A stretch of 64,000 bases of DNA from Chloracidobacterium sp. (GTDB lineage Bacteria; Acidobacteriota; Blastocatellia; Pyrinomonadales; Pyrinomonadaceae), in NCBI GenBank assembly GCA_016715795.1, contig JADJXP010000001.1, positions 806,001-870,000 of the forward strand. Direction: 5' to 3'. The translations under genes and the position numbers were made by a program. The number at the start of each line of letters is the position of its first letter. Within the stretch, counting starts at the first letter, position 1. The notes beneath the pieces are model-generated. The model was not told where the DNA came from and made no database searches. It was given only the letters and a program-made list of their open reading frames with translations. Below are positions 1 through 7,914 of the stretch, one piece after another.

Positions 1-1
1 G

Positions 2-619
2 ACTATTGACCGCCTGCAGGCTGAAGGTAAAACTGTGATCATCATAGGTGCGGAACGTCAAGCTTGGGGACTCTTGGCAATCCGCGACAATATTCGCTCC
101 AACGCTCGTCAGGCAATCATAGATCTTCACGCTGCCGGGGTGGAAAGAATCGTAATGCTCACCGGCGATAATCCACGGACGGCGGAAGCCATCGCGTGCG
201 AAGTCGGCATCGACGAGTTTTACGCGGACCTCAAGCCGGAAGATAAAGTAACCAAGGTACGCGAATTGTCAGAGCGGTACGGCCACGTCGGGATGGTCGG
301 CGACGGTGTAAACGACGCACCGGCCCTCGCGGAGGCGACGGTCGGAGTCGCAATGGGGGCAGCCGGAACGGATGTCGCGCTGGAAACCGCGGATGTAGCG
401 TTGATGGCGGACGATCTGGAAAAACTGGTTTACGCGCTCAGACTTGCCCGGCGCAATCAGCAGGTAGTTAATCAAAACCTTGTTCTGTCAGCAGTCGTCA
501 TTACGGTTCTAGTGATCGGTGCCGTGGGCGGTTTCTTCTCGCTTCCTGTCGCGGTGTTGGGCCATGAAATCAGTGAGTTTGTGGTTATTGGCAGCGGGCT
601 TCGTATGCTGCGATTTTAA
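2..619 (+). CDS. P1B-type metal-transporting ATPase, C-terminal part (cut by window edge)
   Basis: Only the end of the gene is in the window; the frame is open to position 2, so the first ATG (35) is probably not the start. Visible: the hinge motif MLTGDN, the Mg-binding VGDGVNDAPAL, and the helix after it (VAMGAAGTDVALE), then two closing membrane helices ending GHEISEFVVIGSGLRMLRF. P1B ATPases export soft or transition metals across the inner membrane. The His-Glu pair in the last helix is closer to the P1B-4 (Co/Fe-type) signature than to the Asp-Gly of Zn/Cd pumps, but the motif is not exact, so the metal is uncertain. The CPC-type metal-binding motif and phosphorylation site lie outside the window. 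It starts a run of metal-resistance genes. Confidence 0.9.
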   Translation, partial: TIDRLQAEGKTVIIIGAERQAWGLLAIRDNIRSNARQAIIDLHAAGVERIVMLTGDNPRTAEAIACEVGIDEFYADLKPEDKVTKVRELSERYGHVGMVGDGVNDAPALAEATVGVAMGAAGTDVALETADVALMADDLEKLVYALRLARRNQQVVNQNLVLSAVVITVLVIGAVGGFFSLPVAVLGHEISEFVVIGSGLRMLRF

Positions 620-869
620 CGTCCAGATTTGTGCCGGTGAGCTACCACTGACAATAGCCGCGTTAGCCACTCCGAAGGCGCCTCGAAGATCATTCGATTT
701 AGGACCATTCGGTTCCGTTCGCACGTCGAGCTTTGGCTCTCAACTTAAGCGCGAGTTTTTCCACATCGGTTTCTACTTTGGGGCTTACAAAAGACTGTGA
801 TGCAGGGCGTCGCCGTCCGGCACAAGAGTTGCTCTCAATCAGGTTGGAACCATCCCCACAGGAGGAAAT

Positions 870-1283
870 ATGCAAGTACAACGTGCAAAGCACCAAAAAT
901 ATGGTCTCAGCCGCAAAATCAATGCAACATTCGAGGAGGCGACTGAGCGTACTCGCATCGCCCTCGGAAAAGAGGGCTTCGGGATTCTTTCCGAGATACG
1001 GATCGACGAGAAGCTAAAGGAAAAGCTCGGTGTGGATTTTCGCCCTTATTTGATACTGGGCGCATGCAATCCGCCGCTTGCTTACCGGACGCTGCTCCAG
1101 GACATTGAAGTTGGGCTGCTGCTGCCCTGCAACATTATCGTTTACGAAGCGGACGATAAGAATAGCTCCGTGGTCTCGGCGATCGACCCCATAGAAATGA
1201 TGTCGCTGATCGACAATCCAGCGATCCATGAGGTCGCTAACGAGGTGCACGAGCGCCTGCAAAAGGTGATCGCAATGGTCTAA
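870..1283 (+). CDS. DUF302 family protein
   Basis: A 137-residue soluble protein preceded by a strong Shine-Dalgarno (AGGAGG, seven bases before the ATG at 870). The order of elements fits the DUF302 fold: an N-terminal strand, the stretch FEEATERTRIALGKEGFGIL, the region VDFRPYLILGACNPPLAYR with the typical GACNPP turn, and LLPCNIIVYE. DUF302 proteins are of unknown biochemical role but are commonly found beside copper and heavy-metal efflux genes, as here between a P1B ATPase and the Cus system. The single cysteines in GACNPP and LLPCN could bind metal, but that is inference. No signal peptide is seen. Confidence 0.85.
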   Translation: MQVQRAKHQKYGLSRKINATFEEATERTRIALGKEGFGILSEIRIDEKLKEKLGVDFRPYLILGACNPPLAYRTLLQDIEVGLLLPCNIIVYEADDKNSSVVSAIDPIEMMSLIDNPAIHEVANEVHERLQKVIAMV

Positions 1284-1456
1284 GATCGGTCGCACCGTCC
1301 TAATAAACGCGATCTTCCTCTGGTGGTGGAGCGATTCTGCGTTCGCCCTTATCACAGTCCCGATTGTCGCACCTGAAGGCATCGAAGCCCATCGCGGCGA
1401 GAGACGCGACGATTGTCATTGACTTTTGTGAGAGCCAAGGAATATATTCAAACGTG

Positions 1457-1834
1457 ATGGTAAAGCGGATCACATTGCTTTTCATACTCATCGCTCTGGT
1501 AGGTGGGGTTGTGTCGGGGACACCGCTGCATTCTCCAAACGATAAAATGATGAAATGCTGTGATAAGGCTCGAAGCAAGGATCATTCACCTGCGGCGGAG
1601 GCGACCCGTCTTTGCTGTGCCGTTAATTGTTCCGAGTCTATTCCGACCCCGTCAGGCATCTCATTCAGTTTTTACCCGTCAAGCAAGACTGTTTCGCAGT
1701 CTATTGCCGAGCAGATAGCGGCTCTGTTTCCAACGAGAACCGTTCAACCTTCTAAATCGCCGCTCTATTCGCGTCTAGCTCTAACGCGAACATTTCAACC
1801 CAGATACATCCAACATAATTCGTTTTTGATCTAG
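1457..1834 (+). CDS. Small exported Cys-rich protein upstream of cus genes
   Basis: About 125 residues if started at the ATG at 1457 (MVKRITLLFILIALVGG), which gives a clean signal peptide; an earlier start would bury it. The mature part has cysteine pairs and singles (MMKCCDKA, RLCCAVNC) followed by a Ser/Thr/Pro-rich tail without recognisable domains. Short Cys-rich secreted proteins of this kind are often found just ahead of RND metal-efflux operons, and a second one (13861) sits ahead of the Czc operon in this window. A role in periplasmic copper binding is inference only. Shine-Dalgarno is weak (AAGGAAT some distance upstream), so the start is not certain. Confidence 0.6.
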   Translation: MVKRITLLFILIALVGGVVSGTPLHSPNDKMMKCCDKARSKDHSPAAEATRLCCAVNCSESIPTPSGISFSFYPSSKTVSQSIAEQIAALFPTRTVQPSKSPLYSRLALTRTFQPRYIQHNSFLI

Positions 1835-1962
1835 CTTAATAGGAGTAGTGCGCCGATTTTTGGTGAACTACGCCTTTTTTGCTGCGCAATACCGCGCCTT
1901 TTTGCGGCTTCCTTTGGAATACGCGAGGCTCGAAATCAAATTTACTTTTAGGAGAAAACAGT

Positions 1963-2403
1963 ATGAAGAAGACTTTTTTAATTATTGGTTCAGTTACGCT
2001 TTTTTCCATCATCGTTTCTATTGCGGCCTGTGGTTCAGGTTCCAGTTCTGTTAGTGTCCCTTCGGGAAAGTCAATTGCTACCGGCCCGGCCGGAAACAAT
2101 CTGACTGCTACGATCTCGAACGCAGACGGCTCATTGAAGAAAGGTCAACAGGAATTCACATTAACGTTCACGGACGCGTCTGGTAAGCCGGTAGATGTTG
2201 GCTCGGTAGCTCTTAACTATCGCATGGCTGCCATGGGCAGTATGGCCGAAATGAACAACGGCGCGACGTTTACAACCACCGGTACATTGGGGATGTATAA
2301 AGGCAAAGTAAACATTGATATGGCAGGCGCATGGCAGGCTCAGATTACATACGAAGGGCCAGCCGGAAAAGGAGCCTTCAGTTTGCCGGTAACCGCTAGG
2401 TAG
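1963..2403 (+). CDS. YtkA/FixH-like lipoprotein of the cus operon
   Basis: 146 residues from the ATG at 1963, which follows AGGAGAAAACAGT. The N-terminus is a lipoprotein signal with the lipobox ending SIAAC (Cys23). The mature domain is a beta-sandwich resembling the YtkA/FixH-like family: LTATISNADGSLKKGQQEF, FTDASGKPVDVGSVALNYR, MAAMGSMAEMNNG, and a C-terminal GAWQAQITYEG strand. Several methionines (MAAMGSMAEM) could bind Cu(I). Such proteins are commonly found directly upstream of CusA genes; here the gap to cusA is six bases. Likely a periplasmic outer-leaflet or inner-membrane-anchored accessory of copper/silver efflux; the precise function is unknown. Confidence 0.75.
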   Translation: MKKTFLIIGSVTLFSIIVSIAACGSGSSSVSVPSGKSIATGPAGNNLTATISNADGSLKKGQQEFTLTFTDASGKPVDVGSVALNYRMAAMGSMAEMNNGATFTTTGTLGMYKGKVNIDMAGAWQAQITYEGPAGKGAFSLPVTAR

Positions 2404-2409
2404 CAAACC

Positions 2410-5400
2410 ATGATCCACAAGATTATCGAGTGGTCGTTAAAAAATCGCGGCATCGTCATCGTGTTTTATCTTGCGGTGGCGGCGGCGGGATATTGGGCGC
2501 TTGTTCACACGCCGATAGATGCGATTCCTGATCTTTCAGACAATCAGGTAATTGTCTTTACCGACTGGACAGGACGTTCGCCACAGGAAGTCGAAGATCA
2601 GGTGACTTACCCGCTCGTTACCAATCTTCAGGGGCTTCCCGGCGTCCGCGTGATCCGCGCCAACTCAGCATTTAGCTTCTCGATGATAAATATCATCTTC
2701 GAGGATAATGTTGATCTTTACTGGGCCCGAACCAGAGTTCTGGAACGTCTGAATCTCGTTTCAAAGCAATTGCCTGAGGGTGTTGTTCCGACTCTAGGGC
2801 CTGACGCAACAGGCGTCGGACAGATATTTTGGTACACGCTTGAATCCGGTGATATGAATATGCGCGACCTGCGCACGGTTCAGGATTGGTTTGTGCGGTA
2901 TCAACTTAATTCTGTTCCCGGCGTTGCCGAAGTCGCATCCGTTGGCGGTTATGTTCAGCAGTACCAGATAGACATTGACCCGAATAAACTGCGCGGGGTG
3001 AATTTGCCGGTTTCGACGGTTGTAGAGGCAGTTCAAAGATCGAATAACAATGTCGGTGGAAACGTGGTTGAGCAGGGTGGGCAGTGGGCAGTCGTTCGCG
3101 GCATCGGTTTGATCGGCTCGATGGAAGATGTCGAGAACATAATGATCGGCTCGTCGAATGGCACACCTATCTATGTCAAGAATGTCGCTGAGGTAAAGCT
3201 CGGCAGTGCTTTTCGCACGGGAGCACTCGATAAAAATGGAAAAGAAGCTGTCGGCGGAGTGGTCATCGCCCGCTACGGCGTTAATACTCTCGAAGTCATT
3301 GACGCTGTAAAACAAAAGATCGAAGCATTGCAACCCGGGTTGCCTCCGGGCGTTCGGATCATGCCGTTTTATGACCGAACGCAGCTTATCAATCGGGCGA
3401 CAGACACGCTAAAGCGTTCACTGATCGAAGAACTACTCCTCGTTACTCTTGCACATATTATTTTCCTCGCACATTTCCGCTCGATCCTGATCGTCACGAT
3501 TCCGCTTCCGCTTGCGGTGTTGATGTCCTTTCTTTTTATGTATTTCATGGGCATCAGTTCAAATCTGATGTCTCTGTCGGGAATTGCTATTGCTATTGGT
3601 GTCCTTGTCGATGCGGGAATTGTCGTTACGGAAAATGCCTTTCGGTTTATGGAGTTGCGTAATGTGGATCCAAAGGACCGAAAGGCCGTTTGGAAGATCG
3701 TTCTTGAATCGACCAAGCTTGTTGGGCGTCCCGTTTTCTTTTCAATGGCGATCATCATTCTCGCCTTTATCCCCGTTTTTGCTTTGATCGGACAGGAAGG
3801 AAAACTCTTTCACCCGCTTGCCTTTACAAAGACGTTTGCAATGGCCGGTGCAACACTGCTTGCGGTGACGCTAGTGCCCGTGCTTTGCACGTTTCTTATC
3901 GGAGGTAAGGTTCATTCCGAGGGACATAACCCCGTAATGCGATTCCTCAGGCGTCTTTATGAACCCGTTTTGACACTCGCCCTAAGACATCGTTTGATCG
4001 CCGTTTGTGGAGCCTTGACGTTATTTCTGGGAGCACTCCTGTTGGCTGCAGGAATAGGAAGTGAGTTTATGCCGCCCCTTAACGAGGGCGATGTTATGTT
4101 TATGCCCGTAACCGATCCGGCGATCTCAATCGACGAGGCACGCAATATCATGTCCAAACAGGATGAAATGCTAAAGGCATTTCCCGAAGTCGAATGGGCA
4201 GTGGGCAAGGCTGGTCGAGCAGAAACCTCAACCGACCCGTCGCCGATAAATATGAATGAAACCATCATTCATCTAAAGCCACAGGGCGAATGGCGTCCGG
4301 GAATGACGCGCGAATCTCTTGTCGCCGAAATGGACGACAAGCTGCGTATGCCCGGTGTCACGAATATTTGGACGCAGCCGATAATCAATCGCATTGAGAT
4401 GTTGACCACAGGAATTCGGACCCAGGTTGGTATCAAGATATTCGGCCATGATCTGAAGCAGCTTGAAGCAATCTCGCGGCAGGTAGCGGAAGATGTCAAG
4501 AAGATACCAGGTGCAGTCGATGTCTATCCTGAACAGATCGGTGGTTCACCATACATCGACATAAAGATCAACCGTCCAGCGGCGGCAAGATACGGAATAG
4601 ACGTTGCCGTCATACAGGACACGATAGAAAAAGGTATCGGCGAAACAAATCTATCTGTAACTATAGAAGGCCGGCGACGTTTTCCCGTCCGTGTTCGCTA
4701 TGCGCCGCAATTTCGCGATACGCCCGATGCGTTGGGACAAATCCCGATCGCGATGGCAAATGGCGGCACAGTTCCGCTCGCCCAGGTCGCGGATGTTCGC
4801 AAGGTCGAAGGAGCAACCATGATTCAGAGCGAGAATGGCTTGCTTCGCGGCACGGTGCTGTTGAATGTCCGCGGCCGCGATGTCGGAAGTTTTGTTGACG
4901 AAGCGAAACAGTCCGTAGCAAAAAATATCCAGCTTCCAGCCGGTTATTACGTTGCGTGGAGTGGACAATATGAAAATCAGCAACGCGCAAAAAGCCGCCT
5001 GCTTTTCGTCGTCCCGATCGTATTGATAGTGATATTCGGATTGCTTTATTTAACTTATCACTCTGCACTCGAAGCGGCTCACGTTCTCATGGCCGTGCCG
5101 TTTGCCTTGACCGGCGGGGTTTATCTTGTCTGGCTTCTGGGCTATAACTTCTCAGTCGCGGTCTGGGTAGGCTTTATCGCCCTGTTTGGGACCGCAGTAC
5201 AAACAGCGGTTGTGATGGTTATCTATCTCAATGAGGCCGTTCATAAAAAACGTGATCAGGCAGGGCGACAATTGACGCGCCAGGAACTTATGCAGGCCGT
5301 CATCGACGGAGCTTTGCTCAGGCTCAGGCCAAAGGTAATGACCGTTTCGACAGTCGTTGCTGGCCTTTTGCCGATCATGTGGAGCGCGAGCGCCGGTTCC

Positions 5401-5532
5401 GAGGTCATGAAGCCGCTTGCGGCACCGGTTTTGGGCGGGATGATTTCGAGCTTGCTTCATGTTTTGATAATCACGCCAGTGATTTTTTATTGGCTGCGTG
5501 AACGAGAACTAAAAAAGGAGAGCGAAATATGA
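2410..5532 (+). CDS. cusA: CusA-like Cu(I)/Ag(I) RND efflux pump, inner membrane subunit
   Basis: A 1040-residue HME-RND proton antiporter of usual length. It opens with a membrane helix and the family motif TPIDAIPDLSDNQVIVFTDW, then the porter domain (TYPLVTNLQGLPGVRVIR, DLYWARTRVLERLN), twelve expected membrane segments and IAIAIGVLVDAGIVVTENAF in helix 4. That motif is the Cus form, not the DFG form of CzcA. Methionines fall at the places expected for the CusA metal site (MPPLNEGDVMFMP, SPINMNETIIHLKP, IEMLTTGIRTQVG), supporting Cu/Ag. It extrudes metal from periplasm/cytoplasm through the CusC channel with the CusB adaptor, both encoded downstream. Its stop overlaps the next gene by four bases (ATGA), indicating coupled translation. 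Confidence 0.93.
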   Translation: MIHKIIEWSLKNRGIVIVFYLAVAAAGYWALVHTPIDAIPDLSDNQVIVFTDWTGRSPQEVEDQVTYPLVTNLQGLPGVRVIRANSAFSFSMINIIFEDNVDLYWARTRVLERLNLVSKQLPEGVVPTLGPDATGVGQIFWYTLESGDMNMRDLRTVQDWFVRYQLNSVPGVAEVASVGGYVQQYQIDIDPNKLRGVNLPVSTVVEAVQRSNNNVGGNVVEQGGQWAVVRGIGLIGSMEDVENIMIGSSNGTPIYVKNVAEVKLGSAFRTGALDKNGKEAVGGVVIARYGVNTLEVIDAVKQKIEALQPGLPPGVRIMPFYDRTQLINRATDTLKRSLIEELLLVTLAHIIFLAHFRSILIVTIPLPLAVLMSFLFMYFMGISSNLMSLSGIAIAIGVLVDAGIVVTENAFRFMELRNVDPKDRKAVWKIVLESTKLVGRPVFFSMAIIILAFIPVFALIGQEGKLFHPLAFTKTFAMAGATLLAVTLVPVLCTFLIGGKVHSEGHNPVMRFLRRLYEPVLTLALRHRLIAVCGALTLFLGALLLAAGIGSEFMPPLNEGDVMFMPVTDPAISIDEARNIMSKQDEMLKAFPEVEWAVGKAGRAETSTDPSPINMNETIIHLKPQGEWRPGMTRESLVAEMDDKLRMPGVTNIWTQPIINRIEMLTTGIRTQVGIKIFGHDLKQLEAISRQVAEDVKKIPGAVDVYPEQIGGSPYIDIKINRPAAARYGIDVAVIQDTIEKGIGETNLSVTIEGRRRFPVRVRYAPQFRDTPDALGQIPIAMANGGTVPLAQVADVRKVEGATMIQSENGLLRGTVLLNVRGRDVGSFVDEAKQSVAKNIQLPAGYYVAWSGQYENQQRAKSRLLFVVPIVLIVIFGLLYLTYHSALEAAHVLMAVPFALTGGVYLVWLLGYNFSVAVWVGFIALFGTAVQTAVVMVIYLNEAVHKKRDQAGRQLTRQELMQAVIDGALLRLRPKVMTVSTVVAGLLPIMWSASAGSEVMKPLAAPVLGGMISSLLHVLIITPVIFYWLRERELKKESEI

Positions 5533-6176
5533 AACTGAAACTTATCTATTTAACCGTTGCATTAGCCGCTGTATTCTTGACGGCTCTAACGGCCGTTGGC
5601 CACGATGACCACGATAAAAAATCGCCCTCGCCTACTCCTCAGATTGCAAACACGGAATCAAATTCGGCGCCGCCAGCCAGGACAACGAACGAACATGCCA
5701 ACATGACAATGACCCCGATGAATATGGTTGAGGATTTTCCTAACTATCATCCGCTCGTCGTTCATTTCCCTATTGTTCTGCTGATCTTTGCCGGCTTGTT
5801 TCAGGCGCTCGCATTTTTTGTTTACAAAAAAGAACTTAGTTTTGCAGCGTTGCTGCTTTTATTTGCCGGGACAGTGACAGTTTGGCTCGCGTCAAACACC
5901 TTTCACGCTCATCCGACGAATTTGCCCGAACATGTCAATTCGATTTATGAGACGCACGAGTTAATGGCTGAATACACGTGGTGGCTTTCACTCGCGGCTC
6001 TGGTGGCAAAAGGCATTTCACATTTCTTTCTGAACAGGAAATTGTGGAGCGAAGCAGTCGTTCTGATCTTGCTCATTGGGGCATCGATAACAGTTTCAAT
6101 AGTGGGTCATCATGGAGCACAGCTAGTACACATGGGTGGCGTTGGGCCTCAAGGAAAATATCTGGAATCACATTAA
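5529..6176 (+). CDS. DUF2231-like membrane protein with His-rich N-terminus
   Basis: 215 residues, starting inside the cusA stop (ATGA). It has a signal-like first helix, a periplasmic His/Asp/Met-rich stretch (VGHDDHDKK, HANMTMTPMNM), then about four membrane helices starting at YHPLVVHFPIVLLIFAGLF, which is the hallmark opening of DUF2231-type membrane proteins. Histidines also line helix ends (NTFHAHPTNLPEHVN, VGHHGAQLVHMGG). Likely an inner-membrane metal-binding accessory of the Cus system; biochemical role unknown. The His/Met-rich segment could bind copper, but that is inference from composition. Confidence 0.75.
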   Translation: MKLKLIYLTVALAAVFLTALTAVGHDDHDKKSPSPTPQIANTESNSAPPARTTNEHANMTMTPMNMVEDFPNYHPLVVHFPIVLLIFAGLFQALAFFVYKKELSFAALLLLFAGTVTVWLASNTFHAHPTNLPEHVNSIYETHELMAEYTWWLSLAALVAKGISHFFLNRKLWSEAVVLILLIGASITVSIVGHHGAQLVHMGGVGPQGKYLESH

Positions 6177-6203
6177 GTTGGAAGAGATAAAGGGAAACAA
6201 ATT

Positions 6204-6578
6204 ATGAAAACACTTCAAAAATTCGTCTTTGGGATTGTCACGGTGGGACTGTTGGTTTTTGTGTTTAATGCTCAGTCATACGCGCAGAAACGAACATCAC
6301 AGGCCAAACCAAAAGCACAAACGGCGAAGGTTTTAATCAACGAACAAGGGTATTCGCGGACAAGCATTATTCTTCGTCGTGGTGTTCTGACACGAATTAC
6401 ATTTTTGAGACAGACGGATTCCACTTGCGCTACAGAACTCGTTATTTCTGAATATGGAATCACCCGAGCCTTGCCGTTAAATACGCCGGTTGTAGTTAGC
6501 TTTACCCCAAAGCGCTCAGGCGAGTTCGGCTTTACATGCGGGATGAATATGATGCGCGGCAAATTGATCGTGCAGTAA
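6204..6578 (+). CDS. Periplasmic cupredoxin-like copper protein
   Basis: 124 residues with a Sec signal peptide (cleavage likely after SYAQ near residue 28). The mature part is a plastocyanin-like beta-barrel as found in cupredoxin_1 proteins: strand LINEQGYSRTSIILRRGVLTRITFLR, then a C-terminal copper loop EFGFTCGMNMMRGKLIV that supplies Cys and Met ligands. Homologous domains occur fused to the N-terminus of some CopA ATPases or as free periplasmic proteins. The position between cusA and cusC suggests it carries or buffers copper for the pump. Shine-Dalgarno is AAAGGGAAAC before the ATG. Confidence 0.8.
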   Translation: MKTLQKFVFGIVTVGLLVFVFNAQSYAQKRTSQAKPKAQTAKVLINEQGYSRTSIILRRGVLTRITFLRQTDSTCATELVISEYGITRALPLNTPVVVSFTPKRSGEFGFTCGMNMMRGKLIVQ

Positions 6579-6582
6579 CAGC

Positions 6583-7914
6583 ATGTCTATAAAACGACTA
6601 AAAATAATTCTGCTTGTCGCGTTAGCGGTTGTGGCACATGTGTTTTCACAGACACAGCCTTTAGCCGATGGTGCGGCACGTTATCTCGATCAAGTGGCTG
6701 GAATGACGGCTGACCAAGCCGTTGCTCTTTCTCTGGAAAACAACGGAGAACTACAGGCGTTCCGTAAGGAGGTTGAAGCATCGAGGGCAATGGTAAAGCA
6801 GGCCGCTTTAAGACCAAATCCGAAGGTCACGACAAGCGGAGCAAAGCAGATCGGCGGTGCGGACAACAATCAGATGGCCGAAGTGATGCTGCCGCTTGAA
6901 CTTGGGGGACGGCGTTCTGCAAGGATCGCGGTCGCTCAAAAGGAATTGGAAGCCCGCGAGTTGGAGCTTGCTAATCAAGAACGCCTCCTTGCGTCGGATG
7001 TTCGATTGAAATTTGGCGAAGCCCTCGCGGCTATCAAGAAACTTGAAGTTGCCGAAAAAACTCTTGCAGTTGCAAAACAAGGTTACGATCTCGTCACCAC
7101 GAGAGTTACGGAAGGAAAGGTCGCTCCGCTGGAACAGAACATTTTTCTTGTCGAAGTCAATCGTTTGCAGTCGATCCGTGAATCTGCCGAGGGCAAAGCT
7201 GAGACTGCAATGTTCGAGCTTCGCAATATGATAGGAATGAAGCCCGAAGAACCGCTCAGGCTTCGAGGTGATTTTACAGACTTGATCGCACCATTGCCTT
7301 CGCTTACTACTTCGACCGACAACGCATTGCGTGATCGCCCAGATTTACAAGGTGCAAGGACAGTTGAGCAACTTGCCACGGCTAAGATCGAACAGGCAAA
7401 GTCAGAAGGCAAATTGGACGCTAGTGTTAAGACTGGCTACCAGCGAATGAATTCGAGCTTTCCATTGAGTGGTTATGATGACCACGGCGTTTTGCGGCCT
7501 ATACAGGATGTCTTTCAGTTTTTCACGTTTGGTGTCGAGATCGACTTGCCTGTTCGCAATCGGAATCAGGGAGCGGTCGAAGCCGCGATTCTTGAGCAGG
7601 AAGCAGCGAAACGCCGCACCGAGTTTGGCGAGCTGACGATACGGCGTGAAGTCGCGACAGCCTTTGCAAGATACAATCGTGCCGCGCGCTCCCTGTTGAT
7701 CTTTCAAAATGGTGTCCGCGATCAGGCGGACGCAAACTTAAAAGTCATTTGGCAGACTTACGAGCTCGGTGCGAGAAGCTTGCTTGAATACATTGCCGAA
7801 CAGCGACGTTTCCTTGATATAGAGAATGAACTGATCGATGCCGAATTTGAGACCTATTCAGCGAATGTTGAAGTACTGCGGGCTATCAACTCACCGGAGC
7901 TAAAAAAGAAATGA
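6583..7914 (+). CDS. cusC: CusC/CzcC-like outer membrane efflux protein (TolC family)
   Basis: 443 residues, starting four bases after the cupredoxin gene. Signal peptide at the N-terminus (IKRLKIILLVALAVVAHVFS). Two repeated OEP domains rich in coiled-coil helices follow: first half about 50-230 (MTADQAVALSLENNGELQAF, RPNPKVTTSG, LELGGRRSARIAVAQKELEA), second half 250-440 (ALRDRPDLQGARTVEQ, FGVEIDLPVRNRNQGAVEAA, LGARSLLEYIAEQRRFLDIE). The DLPVRNRNQG segment is typical of CzcC/CusC. It forms the trimeric outer-membrane duct of the tripartite pump. Gene order is A, accessory, accessory, C, B, unlike the usual CBA. Confidence 0.88.
   Translation: MSIKRLKIILLVALAVVAHVFSQTQPLADGAARYLDQVAGMTADQAVALSLENNGELQAFRKEVEASRAMVKQAALRPNPKVTTSGAKQIGGADNNQMAEVMLPLELGGRRSARIAVAQKELEARELELANQERLLASDVRLKFGEALAAIKKLEVAEKTLAVAKQGYDLVTTRVTEGKVAPLEQNIFLVEVNRLQSIRESAEGKAETAMFELRNMIGMKPEEPLRLRGDFTDLIAPLPSLTTSTDNALRDRPDLQGARTVEQLATAKIEQAKSEGKLDASVKTGYQRMNSSFPLSGYDDHGVLRPIQDVFQFFTFGVEIDLPVRNRNQGAVEAAILEQEAAKRRTEFGELTIRREVATAFARYNRAARSLLIFQNGVRDQADANLKVIWQTYELGARSLLEYIAEQRRFLDIENELIDAEFETYSANVEVLRAINSPELKKK

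Noticed and set aside
519..869. A possible gene between the ATPase fragment and the DUF302 gene
   Set aside because: Open frames here lack start signals and recognisable protein features and overlap the ATPase end in another frame.
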